DNA of 64,000 nt from Peribacillus asahii (GCF_004006295.1 NZ_CP026095.1:2280001-2344000), one strand, 5' to 3'; positions 54,744 through 63,670 are shown, counted from the first letter of the stretch. Program-made: numbers and translations. Notes: generated by a model not told the origin, from the letters alone.

Positions 54744-56690
54744 TTATTGATTAAATGTTATCCGTTTTTTATTTAAATTTCTCAAATTGTGCGGTGAAAT
54801 TGCTTTTTTATCAAATTCTAAATTACTGTCATCCAATATTTGTGAAGTTAGTTTGTCTTTATTATCATTCATATCTTTTATTTGAGTTTCTAAATTTGCA
54901 AGTTTATTCCTACTTGATTTGTTAGTAATAGCTTTTGTTTTTAAATGTTTATGAAAAACTTCAATAGGATCTTCATAATCTGATAAATAAAGCTCTCCAG
55001 TATTTCTTAATTTATTAATTTGCTTTCTAGTTTGTAACGTATGAGGCTGTAATGACCATTTTCCTTGAGCTATTAATATACCTAATTCCGAACCATCAGG
55101 TAAAAATGCTTTTACTGTTCTTAAATCCTTAGTATCAACTAATAATGTTAATTTTGTTTTCACTAAATGATAGCTATCTGATAATACATTATTTCGATAC
55201 TTTACACCTTCATAATAGATATAAGGTCGTCTCCCTTTCTTTAAGTCACCAGAAATAACTCGTTCTATTTGGATTGTAGAAAAGCTAATATTTTCTGAAA
55301 TAATTCTTGGATAAACCCCTTTTTCCAATCGTTGTTGCATAAGTTCTAGAGGTGTTAAATGATAAATACCACTTTGCGCAGTCCCATTTTGTTCGAATAT
55401 AAGCACTTCTGCTAAATCCATTATTTCTTCATATGTGATTTCATACTTTTTCGCTTTTTGTTCTGGATTTTGCCTTCTAGGATCTTTGGGATTGTTACCT
55501 GTTGTGCTAATTATTCTTTGAAATCCATTTGCCTCAAGTAAATGGAACATTTTCTCAATGATTGGTCGTCTAGTAGGCGTAGCTACTGGTCCAATATTTA
55601 TACTACAACCAATCATTCTTTTTAATTTTTCTTCTACTTGTTTAGCTAAATTTGCTTTAGCATTATCAAACGCTATTTCATCCCATACAGCATACTTTGT
55701 TTCTGCAATAACCTCTGAAGGGAATCCACCATGTTTAGGATATTTTAATCCTGTTATAACAAATTCTTTTGGTTTCCATGGTTTAATAGCATTTTCAATA
55801 CAATTTAGAACATCATACTGGGAATACTCTTTATTTAAACAGATATGATAGCCTAAAATTGTTCTAGTAGCTACATCAACTATCATTAATAACCAAATGC
55901 GACTCATTTCTCGTAAAATTATATCTCCTTCTGGTGAAATAAATTTAATCGTCATGGCTGCGTCAATCTTATGTCCATCAAATTCAACTCTTTGAAATGG
56001 CCGAATAATATTTTCTGTTTTTTGTCCTTTGCCTGTTGTGTGATGCATTGTAGTTGCATCATTACCTTGATCTTTAATTATTGAGGACATATTTTTCATT
56101 CGAAAATTATTAATATACCTATATAATGCTCGTTTTCCTTGATCAGATGTATTAAAAGGATACTCTCCTGCTTCAGCCCTTATCCCTAATGAACGACAAG
56201 TTTTTAAAAATTCTCGATGTAAGTATTTCACTTTAATAATTGGTTCAGTAATATCAATATTTCTTCTTAAATAGTAGGTTTCAATGGTTGTTTTTAACTG
56301 GGGATAATCCTCTAATAATTTATTAAACGCTCCACTAAAATTAGATTCATCTGAAATAATATTTCCATCAGAAGTTTTTTCTCTTTTGTATGGCTTAATT
56401 CTTTTATTAGGTATCAATGCTCTATAACCATATATTTCATTATTTTCATCTAACATAAAACATCTATCAACTAACCTATATAATTCTGTTTTACTAACAC
56501 CTGTACATTTATATATTTCTTTTAAAGAATGTTCTCCGTTTATATACATATCTACTGCTACTTTTCTTTTTTGAAACAGGAATTTATGATTATCAGATAA
56601 CCTATCTTCTAATACAGCTGCCCATTTGGATGTATCTAAAAAATCAGGAGATAAATCAAAATATTTATCCAAAAGGGTTCTGTTTTTCAT
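54744..56690 (-). CDS. tnsB: TnsB DDE transposase
   Basis: 648 residues. N-terminal DNA-binding domains (about 30-75 HTH, HSLKEIYKCTGVSKTELYRLV; about 110-220), an rve core with first Asp in RVEFDGHKID, second in WDEIAFDNAKANL and Glu in TRRPIIEKMFHLLE, then a Mu-type C-terminal beta-barrel (RPYIYYEGVKYRN) and a coiled tail for TnsC contact. It makes the 3' cuts and joins. Start overlaps tnsA by 26 nt, implying coupling. Confidence 0.9.
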   Translation of the reverse strand: MKNRTLLDKYFDLSPDFLDTSKWAAVLEDRLSDNHKFLFQKRKVAVDMYINGEHSLKEIYKCTGVSKTELYRLVDRCFMLDENNEIYGYRALIPNKRIKPYKREKTSDGNIISDESNFSGAFNKLLEDYPQLKTTIETYYLRRNIDITEPIIKVKYLHREFLKTCRSLGIRAEAGEYPFNTSDQGKRALYRYINNFRMKNMSSIIKDQGNDATTMHHTTGKGQKTENIIRPFQRVEFDGHKIDAAMTIKFISPEGDIILREMSRIWLLMIVDVATRTILGYHICLNKEYSQYDVLNCIENAIKPWKPKEFVITGLKYPKHGGFPSEVIAETKYAVWDEIAFDNAKANLAKQVEEKLKRMIGCSINIGPVATPTRRPIIEKMFHLLEANGFQRIISTTGNNPKDPRRQNPEQKAKKYEITYEEIMDLAEVLIFEQNGTAQSGIYHLTPLELMQQRLEKGVYPRIISENISFSTIQIERVISGDLKKGRRPYIYYEGVKYRNNVLSDSYHLVKTKLTLLVDTKDLRTVKAFLPDGSELGILIAQGKWSLQPHTLQTRKQINKLRNTGELYLSDYEDPIEVFHKHLKTKAITNKSSRNKLANLETQIKDMNDNKDKLTSQILDDSNLEFDKKAISPHNLRNLNKKRITFNQ

Positions 56691-57342
56691 TTAATTTCAC
56701 CTCTGTTTCATTACCTAACCTTACAATATCAATATTTGAAAACAGTATTTTTTTGTAAATAAGAATATAAATGATTTTTAATATTATATTTTTCATTATA
56801 TTTGGATTTGAAATAAATATTTCTTGAAATGTATATGCTCCATTATAAATAGAGTTTATAACGCTCAGAATATCATTTGAAGGAATAAGATGACTATCTT
56901 TAAGATGTGGTAGTATTACTTTTTGATTTTCAAGTAAAATCACATTTGAACGGATATCTAATTCTGTTAATACGCGGTGTTCAACTCCGTTTACATCACA
57001 CCATTCTCGTTGTATATTAATTTGTTTTTGAACTTTCTCAAATCTGGGGCTTGATGGTAGTAAATCACTAGAGTATTTTATTTCTACAAATTTTTCTGAT
57101 TCATCTTTATATTGTATCCACATATCAAATATAGAAGAATGTTGCTTACCGTTATAAATACCATCAACTTTTAAAGGCTGTTCACAAAAATTCTCCACTA
57201 GATAATTTGTTTCAATTAAAACCCAATAATCATACTCAAGTGAACTACTTAGATATACATCTCTTTTTATTTTTTCACTGAAAGCTTTCCATCGATTGTT
57301 ACCATATTTATTAATTGAGTTCATTACAATAGGTTTATACAT
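56665..57342 (-). CDS. tnsA: TnsA endonuclease
   Basis: 225 residues from ATG 57342 (AGGGGG upstream); the longer frame to 57372 lacks a site. The TnsA PD-(D/E)XK core shows the order SSSLEYDYW, FCEQPLKV, SIFDMWI (catalytic Asp73) and FVEIKYSSD (Glu87, Lys89). The C-terminal winged-helix part follows (VILLENQKVILPHLKDSHLI). It makes the 5' cuts, so transposition is cut-and-paste. Separate from tnsB, unlike fused TnsAB proteins. Confidence 0.85.
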   Translation of the reverse strand: MYKPIVMNSINKYGNNRWKAFSEKIKRDVYLSSSLEYDYWVLIETNYLVENFCEQPLKVDGIYNGKQHSSIFDMWIQYKDESEKFVEIKYSSDLLPSSPRFEKVQKQINIQREWCDVNGVEHRVLTELDIRSNVILLENQKVILPHLKDSHLIPSNDILSVINSIYNGAYTFQEIFISNPNIMKNIILKIIYILIYKKILFSNIDIVRLGNETEVKLNEKQNPFG

Positions 57343-57427
57343 CACGCACCCCCTTTTGCTAAAAAATACCATATTAAATTTATTCTCTACAATAAAAACA
57401 AATCCCTTTAAAAACTGAAAAATAGTT

Positions 57428-57563
57428 CTTACATTCTTGTCTCAATAACAAAAAGTTCTTATTTTCTTGTCAAAAATTTTTGACAAGAAAATAAGAACTT
57501 CAGAAGAATATATAAATAATAGTCACAATTACGGTGTCCTTACTTTCATGTCATTAATCAACA
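57428..57563. promoter_or_regulatory. Right transposon end with TnsB-type boxes
   Basis: Boxes: CTTACATTCTTGTCT (57428-57442), CTTATTTTCTTGTCA (57458-57472), TGACAAGAAAATAAG (57481-57495) and terminal CTTACTTTCATGTCA (57539-57553), then TTAATCAACA to 57563. The 57458 and 57481 boxes form a near-perfect palindrome. The tnsA promoter must lie here, so TnsB binding could autoregulate the operon. Confidence 0.75.
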
Positions 57564-57624
57564 CTTGTAAAAGGATAAAAAAGTTTTTAATCCTTATCTT
57601 GTGTTACTTTAGAACAATGTTTGA

Positions 57625-57690
57625 TCAAATTAATACTAATAATATTGATGAACGAATAAAAAGAAAGAGCGTGTTTTAAAAAAGTTTGAT
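57625..57690 (+). repeat. Remnant end (INTNNIDERIKRKSVF family)
   Basis: Codes FDQINTNNIDERIKRKSVF then stop, homologous to the remnants at 24675 and 46320, followed by GTTTGATCA, a decayed hairpin arm. Lies just outside the transposon end. Confidence 0.45.
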
Positions 57691-57708
57691 CATTTTCTAC
57701 TTGTGTTG

Positions 57709-57820
57709 CTCCACAATCGCGCCCAATTGTTGAAGATCAAAGGCTGTTGCAGTTAGCCCGTACTTATTTAACTCTAGCCCCCGTTAATGGAATAACATTT
57801 TTATCTTGCAGAGAAACCGT
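57709..57820 (+). repeat. GCGCCC / CTAGCCCCCGTTA dispersed repeats
   Basis: ACAATCGCGCCCAATTGTTG at 57711 and TTTAACTCTAGCCCCCGTTA, ATGGAATAACATTTTTAT at 57768-57805. The first matches the 13924/23405 family; the second resembles 18196-18214 and 26284. The remaining 57821-57924 holds the HAD gene promoter region. Confidence 0.55.
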
Positions 57821-57924
57821 CTCTTGCTCCCAAATAAACTTCACTTAATCTATACACTGAGTTTACTAGACTTTAATATTCAGATGATACGATTGGTTTA
57901 GCAACGAATGAGGAGGCAGTATAA

Positions 57925-58722
57925 ATGAATGTGCGTGCAATATTTATTGATATGGATGGTACACTACTAAAAGCCTCAAACTACATTTCTCGCCGAAATA
58001 TGGAAGCCATTTATAGGCTCATTAATCAGGGAGTCAAGGTTTTTCTAGCCACTGGTCGACACTATGAAGTAACCGCTCCCTACCATAAAGAAATTGGATT
58101 ACGGACTCCGATGATCTGTCTGAATGGTGCCGCTATTCACGCTGCAGAGACAGGAAGAGTTATGCAAATGCGAACCGTCCGATTGAACGAAGAACGATTT
58201 CACCATCTGACCGCTGAAAGTCCTTATAATGTTATTATCCATACAGCAAATGGGCTTTATTGTAAGGAAACAAATGAAGAAATCGATTATTGGACAAAAG
58301 TTGGGCAAATTCCGCCACGGTATATTGGAGATTTAAGACAGGCAAATTATCAAGATGTTCTTAAATATAGTGTTCGAACAGGTACATCAAGTCCTGAATT
58401 AACCGCTTTGTTTAAAAAGGAAGCAGAAGTCATCGATTGGAATGACGGGTTTGAGATAGTTGCTCCTAATGTTTCCAAATGGTCTGCTATACAAAGCTTA
58501 CTTACCGAATTTGGAATTAGTCCAAATGAAGTCGTAGCCATTGGAGACGGACCTAATGATATAGAAATGCTTCGTCATGTCGGTATTGGTGTGGCAATGG
58601 GAAACGCTAGCGAAAAGGTTAAAGCATCCGCTGATATTGTTACAGGACACCACGAAAATGATGGATTAGCTGAGTTTATAGAACGTTATCTTCTTAAAAC
58701 ATATAAATCATATGCGATTTAG
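57925..58722 (+). CDS. Cof-type HAD-IIB phosphatase
   Basis: 265 residues. Motif I DMDGTLL (Asp9, Asp11), motif II ATGRHYE, motif III Lys in NVSKWSAIQ, motif IV GDGPNDIEML, with a C2b cap domain between. Cof-like enzymes dephosphorylate sugar phosphates, FMN or similar metabolites in the cytoplasm. GAGGAGG upstream of ATG; monocistronic with a terminator after. Confidence 0.9.
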   Translation: MNVRAIFIDMDGTLLKASNYISRRNMEAIYRLINQGVKVFLATGRHYEVTAPYHKEIGLRTPMICLNGAAIHAAETGRVMQMRTVRLNEERFHHLTAESPYNVIIHTANGLYCKETNEEIDYWTKVGQIPPRYIGDLRQANYQDVLKYSVRTGTSSPELTALFKKEAEVIDWNDGFEIVAPNVSKWSAIQSLLTEFGISPNEVVAIGDGPNDIEMLRHVGIGVAMGNASEKVKASADIVTGHHENDGLAEFIERYLLKTYKSYAI

Positions 58723-58752
58723 AATTCTTTTATAATGAATTTTTGTAATAAA

Positions 58753-58800
58753 AAATGACAGGTGTGATTCATACCTGTCATTTCAGTTTGTCAACAAACT
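58753..58800 (+). terminator. Terminator of the HAD gene
   Basis: AAATGACAGGT/ACCTGTCATTT (58753-58763, 58773-58783), immediately followed by a second small hairpin CAGTTTGT/ACAAACTG. Confidence 0.7.
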
Positions 58801-59012
58801 GAAGCTTTTATATTAAAGAAGCTTTTCCTTCTTCCTATTCATTTTTTCATAATTCTACCTGTTCAAAAAGGTCCACTGCATAGGAGTTTTCTTTAACTAG
58901 CGGTCTGTTCACACATCGGTTCAAATTCACTTTATCTTGCAATTCCCTGAAATTATATGGTTAACAAAAAAATAATACAAATCACTACGAAGAAGCACCA
59001 TATGCAGCGGGA

Positions 59013-59327
59013 ATGAATTTTGGTCTTGAAGAGGTAGAACCTTTTTTAAAACATTTATCCTCCTCAATATTGGATTCAGGTTTTAATCAAGATGAAATCA
59101 ATACTATTCAATCTGAAATTAACACAATGAAAGAAGACAACGAAGTAAAAGAAATTGGAACCTTTGATGTTATTTATAAAGGACAACCGACAAAAATACG
59201 GATTCAAGCTGAAATTCATATTGAGGATGTTGACAAAGAGGTTGTTCTATATATGTTTAGTATTCAAGAATTAGTTGACATCATAGATGAGGAAATGCTG
59301 AAAACTGAAGATGAACGAGAATTTTAA
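59013..59327 (+). CDS. Small acidic hypothetical protein, possibly 5'-truncated
   Basis: 104 residues from ATG 59013, acidic and mixed alpha/beta (FDVIYKGQPTKIRIQAEIHI). No good ribosome binding site precedes the ATG. The frame stays open and protein-like upstream (YEEAPYAAG) to a stop near 58964, so the original N-terminus may be lost. Family not recognised. Confidence 0.4.
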   Translation: MNFGLEEVEPFLKHLSSSILDSGFNQDEINTIQSEINTMKEDNEVKEIGTFDVIYKGQPTKIRIQAEIHIEDVDKEVVLYMFSIQELVDIIDEEMLKTEDEREF

Positions 59328-59372
59328 GCAAAAAGAGATGTTGTAAAGAACATATAGAATATTCCTACATGT

Positions 59373-59670
59373 TCATTTACAACAATCAGTCAGTAATTGA
59401 TTTAAGTTTTGTAATAGTTCCATAATCTTATTTCTGTCGGTAGAGTAATAAACCTCTTTCCCTTCCTTACGTGATGACAGAAGTCCACCTCTTTTTAATA
59501 TGGCTAATTGCTCGGAAGCCATGGATTGACTAATTCCCACTAATTCAGAAGCTTGATTGACCATTACTTCGCTTCTATCTATAAATAAAAACATAATCTC
59601 CTGTCTCTTTTCACTAGCTAGTGCTTTAAGGAATCCATGGATCTCTTCATTAATTAAATTTACTCTTCAT
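59373..59670 (-). pseudogene. ArsR-family regulator with N-terminal frameshift
   Basis: The winged helix (QASELVGISQSMASEQLAILKRGGLLSSRKEGKEVYYS) is typical of ArsR/SmtB. The frame extends upstream of the listed Met (LINEEIHGFLKALASEKRQEIMFLF, the conserved first helices) but has no start there. ATG 59670 (MKSKF) is one base out of frame. It ends CCK, a possible metal site. An indel in the AATTTAATTAATG stretch likely inactivates it. Confidence 0.55.
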
Positions 59671-59689
59671 TTAGCTTGAATTTTTTCTT

Positions 59690-59738
59690 TTTTTAACGAC
59701 TTTATTATAAATAAAACAATTTTTTTGTCACTTAACAT
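59690..59738. repeat. AACGACTTTATTAT / GTCACTTAAC repeat piece
   Basis: TTTTTTTAACGACTTTATTA, AACAATTTTTTTGTCACTTA match the 3' half of the repeat at 24820-24905. Confidence 0.55.
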
Positions 59739-59900
59739 GAATACCACCTCCTAAATACATAAAATATATATTATTTTCTTTATTATGATTGATATGTAAA
59801 AAAATGTATTCTGACGAGGTTTTTCTCAAAATATGGTTGCTGTAAAAAGCAAGGCATGCCAAATAAGCCTGCAATAACTCATTTTTATTTATTCGAAATG

Positions 59901-59953
59901 AAAAGAAGCCAGTGAATGTAGCTTCTGAAGAACTACATTCACTGGCTTCTTTT
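59901..59953 (-). terminator. Very strong terminator of the racemase-like gene
   Basis: Perfect 21-bp arms at 59901-59921 and 59933-59953 around an 11-nt loop, with T-runs on both strands; 30 nt after the stop codon. The apparent 84-codon frame over it is an artefact. Confidence 0.85.
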
Positions 59954-59982
59954 AAGTTTTGTTTAATGAACATCTTGCCCAA

Positions 59983-60639
59983 TTAAGAGGATTTGTTAGT
60001 GCTATATTGGTTTTGCAAATAAGTATAGCAACGCTTAGCCGCCGCTCTAGGTGCGGTTAAAATAGGAGTCGAACAAGTCACTTGATCGGCGATATGTTCC
60101 ATACTGTACTGGGATAGTACAATGACATCCACTTTGCCTTCCATTTGATAAATCATTTCTTTTACTCGTTCATCATGTTTATCTTTTTTCCCTTGATAAA
60201 GTAAATGAATGAGTCCTGAATCTACGATAGATTCTACTTGAACATTCGCTTTTTTCTCTTGTAGATAACTCGTTAATGCAATGGGAGTTTCTCGTACGGT
60301 AGAAATTAATCCGATTCTCTCATAGACAAGTGCTTGATCTAGCATCGCTTCATCTGAACGAAATAGTTTTACTTTATAAAGAGGCTGCAAGATGCTAGTA
60401 ATGTTATTAAAAGCGGAGCAAGTAAGCTGAATAGCATCGATTTCTGAAGAAGCAGCAATATTTAGAAGTGAAGAAAAACGGAGAATGATGTTTGGTGTAA
60501 GTGATCCCTCTTTCTCCATCATTGAAAGTAATTCAGTATCTAGTAAATGAATCAATTCAATATCTGGTGCTTCTTCGTGAAACGCTCTTTCAATTGGATC
60601 TAAAGATGCTTTTGTCGCAGAAATCAAAGCAACTTTCAT
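59983..60639 (-). CDS. Asp/Glu/hydantoin racemase-family protein
   Basis: 218 residues. Shows the family's two-lobed pattern: IQLTCSAFNNI with the first catalytic-type Cys (about 74), and IGLISTVRETP. The second-lobe position, usually Cys, reads VIVLSQYSMEHI, where Ser or Gln replaces Cys, as in some members with lyase or isomerase roles. Substrate unknown. AAAGGGGG upstream of ATG; monocistronic. Confidence 0.75.
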   Translation of the reverse strand: MKVALISATKASLDPIERAFHEEAPDIELIHLLDTELLSMMEKEGSLTPNIILRFSSLLNIAASSEIDAIQLTCSAFNNITSILQPLYKVKLFRSDEAMLDQALVYERIGLISTVRETPIALTSYLQEKKANVQVESIVDSGLIHLLYQGKKDKHDERVKEMIYQMEGKVDVIVLSQYSMEHIADQVTCSTPILTAPRAAAKRCYTYLQNQYSTNKSS

Positions 60640-60831
60640 GCAAAATCCCCCTTTTTGTTGTTATTTATATCCATTTTATCATAATCAATTAAATAAAATA
60701 GTATCTATCGTGGATATTATTGGTAGTTTTGTAAACTACCAAAGTATGTAAAGTAACATATTCGAAAACCAAAAGGAATCAACTGAGTAATCAAGATGAT
60801 CAAGAACTGAATTTAAAAAAGTTAGATAAAT

Positions 60832-60905
60832 AAAAGGACATTACATATTTTATATGACTATATGTAATGTCCTTTTTTATTAAACTAACGCATTTTATAG
60901 TTTAA
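60832..60905. repeat. AAAGGACATTACATAT hairpin repeat with TTAAACTAACGC tail
   Basis: AAAAGGACATTACATA and complement (60832-60847, 60861-60876), then TTAAACTAACGCATTTTATA and GTTTAAG. The hairpin repeats 26063-26106; the tail repeats 63637-63665. The rest of 60640-61027 is non-coding. Confidence 0.65.
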
Positions 60906-61027
60906 GTACGCTGGTGCGGAAAATGGTGCAATACCTTGTCAGATTCCCCATTCCTAATTTTGTGTTAATAGAACAATTCTAATCATATTCTTATAAAAAC
61001 AAAAAATAAGAAGGAGTGTAAAATTAG

Positions 61028-62443
61028 TTGATAAAAGCTAAGGTTCGTTTACGGCCCATTGTAAGTAAGATAAATTTACCCACTGTTTTGAAAACAACTA
61101 TACTTCCGGGTGACTCAAAAGAAAGATTGTTTATTGCAACTCAGGTAGGAGAGATTTTTTACATAAGAGACGGAGTTATACGGACTTTTTTAGATATTCG
61201 TCCGCGAATCGTAAAACTAGGTGCTTCTGGTGGTGGATATGATGAACGGGGATTGCTAGGGCTAGCGTTTCATCCCGAATTTTATTATAACGGTCTGTTT
61301 TATCTTCATTATTCAGTAGCTGGAACACAAGGTCCAGGTGCTCTTTCTAAATCTTTTTCACCTAATCCGTGTGATCCAAAAACCTTAAACCTAAGGTGGC
61401 TAAATAGAGAAACTCAATATGATCATATTGATACAGTTGAAGAGTGGATTTTACCATCGAATGGTCAACCTCAAAAACGACGGACATTACTAAACTTAAG
61501 AAGACCATTTTCTAATCATAATGGTGTCAATAGCTTAAACTTTTCACCTGAAACCGGAAAACTTGTTTTAACCACCGGGGATGGTGGATCAGGCTATGAT
61601 CCATTCAATTTAAGCCAGAATGATATGGAAATCGCCGGTAAAATAATTGAAATCGATGTAGGTAAGAATACATTTAACCAGAATCCCCCCGTAGTCACAC
61701 GGTTTAATGAGCTTCCCGTACCTATTCAGGAGACACTTACGGTGATTGCCAAAGGGGTTCGAAATATACCGGGCATTTCATTTCAAAGGTTTTATAATCA
61801 ATATATCAAATATGTGGGAAATGTCGGACAGGACTTGGTAGAATCCATTTTTTCATTCGGTCCGAATAAACCAATACCGGTTCCCCAGCTTGTTCAAGCT
61901 TTTTTAATGCAATCTGAAGCTGAACAAGCAGAATTTATTAACTTTGGCTGGCGGGCGTGGGAAGGTGTTTTCCCTACTCCGATTGTAAGGGGCTGCTCTG
62001 CCAATCCAACTTTGGATGAGAACACAATTGCCTATTACAATGAAGCAATAAAAACTTCAGTAAGGCGTCTTCAGCCTGTAACTAGTTATTTTCATAAAGA
62101 TCCCCGACCCGATAAGTTTGGAGGAACTGCACTTACAGGAGTGCAAGCCTATATGGGGAATAGAATCCCCGCTTTAACAGGAAGTGTTGTATTTACCGAT
62201 CTTGCCCGGAAGGAAGAATCGCAATCTCCTGTCAAAGGGGTTTTAGCTTATACTAGAATAAGAACAGATTGTAAATTAAATGATTTTAGTGTTATTGAAA
62301 CCGATTATAATTTTGGATCTCAATCAGCTTATTATGTTAGTTTGGGAACGAATCTGAATCAAACCAAATTATATTTAGGGGTTTATGGTTCTATGAAAGT
62401 GACTGATTTTAACCAAGGCACTGTTTTTGAAATTGTTCCATGA
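61028..62443 (+). CDS. Sugar dehydrogenase-like six-bladed propeller (GSDH/sorbosone type)
   Basis: 471 residues. Pattern: RLFIATQVGEIFYIRDG, GGGYDERGLLGLAFHPEF, FSNHNGVNSLNFSPETGKLV, TTGDGGSGYDPFNLSQN, INFGWRAWEG. These correspond to the PQQ-dependent soluble aldose/sorbosone dehydrogenase family (first His in AFHP; GDGG). There is no signal peptide although homologues are usually exported, and Bacilli do not normally make PQQ, so catalysis is unproven. TTG start with AAGGAG 11 nt upstream. Confidence 0.75.
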   Translation: MIKAKVRLRPIVSKINLPTVLKTTILPGDSKERLFIATQVGEIFYIRDGVIRTFLDIRPRIVKLGASGGGYDERGLLGLAFHPEFYYNGLFYLHYSVAGTQGPGALSKSFSPNPCDPKTLNLRWLNRETQYDHIDTVEEWILPSNGQPQKRRTLLNLRRPFSNHNGVNSLNFSPETGKLVLTTGDGGSGYDPFNLSQNDMEIAGKIIEIDVGKNTFNQNPPVVTRFNELPVPIQETLTVIAKGVRNIPGISFQRFYNQYIKYVGNVGQDLVESIFSFGPNKPIPVPQLVQAFLMQSEAEQAEFINFGWRAWEGVFPTPIVRGCSANPTLDENTIAYYNEAIKTSVRRLQPVTSYFHKDPRPDKFGGTALTGVQAYMGNRIPALTGSVVFTDLARKEESQSPVKGVLAYTRIRTDCKLNDFSVIETDYNFGSQSAYYVSLGTNLNQTKLYLGVYGSMKVTDFNQGTVFEIVP

Positions 62444-62463
62444 TTCATAGCTTTGAACTACTC

Positions 62464-62497
62464 CCCACTTCATTTTCTAACGGAAATTTGAAGTGGG
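62464..62497. terminator. Hairpin between convergent genes
   Basis: CCCACTTCA/TGAAGTGGG with a 16-nt loop and little T tail; between the dehydrogenase-like gene and msrAB, which converge. Confidence 0.45.
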
Positions 62498-62599
62498 AAA
62501 TTCCTGCGAACACCATCTTCAGTTTTCATCTAAACAACAAATGAATCAAAATAAATTAAAAACCGGAAGTGTTCTTATTATATTCCTATTTTGATTCAT

Positions 62600-63559
62600 T
62601 TACGATTCAAAAAGACTTAGAAACTCTCCATATCCCTTTTCCTGCAATTTATTTTTAGGAACAAACCGAAGTGCTGCAGAATTTATGCAATAGCGTGCCC
62701 TATCAGGACCAGGACCATCATCAAAAACATGACCAAGATGGGCATCCGATGCTTTTGCCCGAACTTCAATCCTCCTCATTCCATGAGAGGTATCAAATTT
62801 CTCCTCAAGCTCTGAACGTCGCAATGGCTTTGTAAAACTCGGCCATCCACAGCCTGCATCATATTTATCAATCGAACTAAACAATGGCTCGCCTGAGATA
62901 ATATCAACATAGATTCCTTCTTCTGTATGATTCCAATACTCATTCTGAAAAGGCGGCTCGGTTGCATTCTTTCTTGTTACCTCATATTGAATCGGAGTAA
63001 GTTCTTTCCGTAATTCCTCATCGCTTTTTCGCTTTTTCCAATTCTCACGAATAAACTTGACGCGTCCAGAGCCTTCTTTATATAGATTATAGTGAAAAGG
63101 GTTCCTTTTATAGTAATGCTGGTGTTTTTCTTCTGCCTTATAAAAAGGCCCAGCCGGTAGAATCGCCGTAACAATTGGTTTCTTAAATCTCCCGCTCTCT
63201 GCAAGCTTGGCCTTAGAGGTCTCTGCTAGTATCCTTTGTTCTTCACTATGAAAAAAAATGGCTGTCCGGTACGATAATCCACGATCGTTAAACTGTCCTG
63301 CAGCATCTGTCGGATCAATTTGCTGCCAGAAAAGGTCCAATAGCTTTTGATAGGACATAACAGCGGAATCAAATGAAATTTGAACAGCTTCATAGTGTCC
63401 TGTTGTATCTGTGCACACTTCCTCATAGGTTGGATTTGCTTTATGGCCGCCTGTGTATCCAGAAATTACTCCTTTAACTCCTGGCAGTTCATCAAATGGT
63501 GATACCATACACCAAAAACAGCCTCCAGCAAAAGTCGCCAGCTCCAATGATTGAGACAT
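62600..63559 (-). CDS. msrAB: Bifunctional peptide methionine sulfoxide reductase MsrA/MsrB
   Basis: 319 residues. MsrA domain about 5-155 with catalytic Cys14 in AGGCFWC and [23 protein letters not shown]; MsrB domain about 175-310 with [20 protein letters not shown] and catalytic Cys in [11 protein letters not shown]. It reduces both S and R methionine sulfoxides in oxidised proteins using thioredoxin. The first CxxC of Zn-type MsrB is replaced (SGEPLFSS), so it is the metal-free type. AAGGAGATG upstream of ATG. Confidence 0.95.
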   Translation of the reverse strand: MSQSLELATFAGGCFWCMVSPFDELPGVKGVISGYTGGHKANPTYEEVCTDTTGHYEAVQISFDSAVMSYQKLLDLFWQQIDPTDAAGQFNDRGLSYRTAIFFHSEEQRILAETSKAKLAESGRFKKPIVTAILPAGPFYKAEEKHQHYYKRNPFHYNLYKEGSGRVKFIRENWKKRKSDEELRKELTPIQYEVTRKNATEPPFQNEYWNHTEEGIYVDIISGEPLFSSIDKYDAGCGWPSFTKPLRRSELEEKFDTSHGMRRIEVRAKASDAHLGHVFDDGPGPDRARYCINSAALRFVPKNKLQEKGYGEFLSLFES

Positions 63560-63617
63560 AATACCATCTCCTTTCCGTCTATGTTACTTCAAGTATATAT
63601 ATTTCTCAAATTTTTAA

Positions 63618-63670
63618 CTAATATGTAAAGTCCTTTCTTCTTAAACTAACGCACCCTAGAGTTTAACTAC
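63618..63670. repeat. Half copy of the ATGTAAxGTCCTT / TTAAACTAACGC repeat
   Basis: ACTAATATGTAAAGTCCTTT, then CTTAAACTAACGCACC and AGAGTTTAAC. It is the 3' half of the 60832 element without the left hairpin arm. Confidence 0.6.

Larger units (their letters stand above)
47013..57563 (-). mobile_element. Tn7-like transposon
   Basis: About 10.5 kb bounded by inverted ends. The right end read inward is TGTTGATTAATGACATG then AAAGTAAG; the left end is AATTGATCAATGACATG then AAAGTAAG. Each end carries several TGACAAGAAARTAAG-type boxes. The genes tnsA, tnsB, tnsC and a TniQ/TnsD-type gene lie at the right side on the minus strand; the left half is cargo. No TnsE and no Cas protein. A clear 5-bp target duplication was not found. 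Confidence 0.85.

Noticed and set aside
47013..57563. CRISPR-associated transposon
   Set aside because: No Cas12k, Cas6/7/8 or array; TniQ is of the long TnsD-like size.
57467..57679. 70-codon plus-strand frame MSKIFDKKIRTSEE
   Set aside because: It runs through the transposon end boxes into the outside repeat; only its tail (the DERIKRKSVF part) is meaningful.
59728..59982. 84-codon minus-strand frame before the racemase terminator
   Set aside because: Most of it is the 21-bp-arm terminator and flanking AT-rich DNA.
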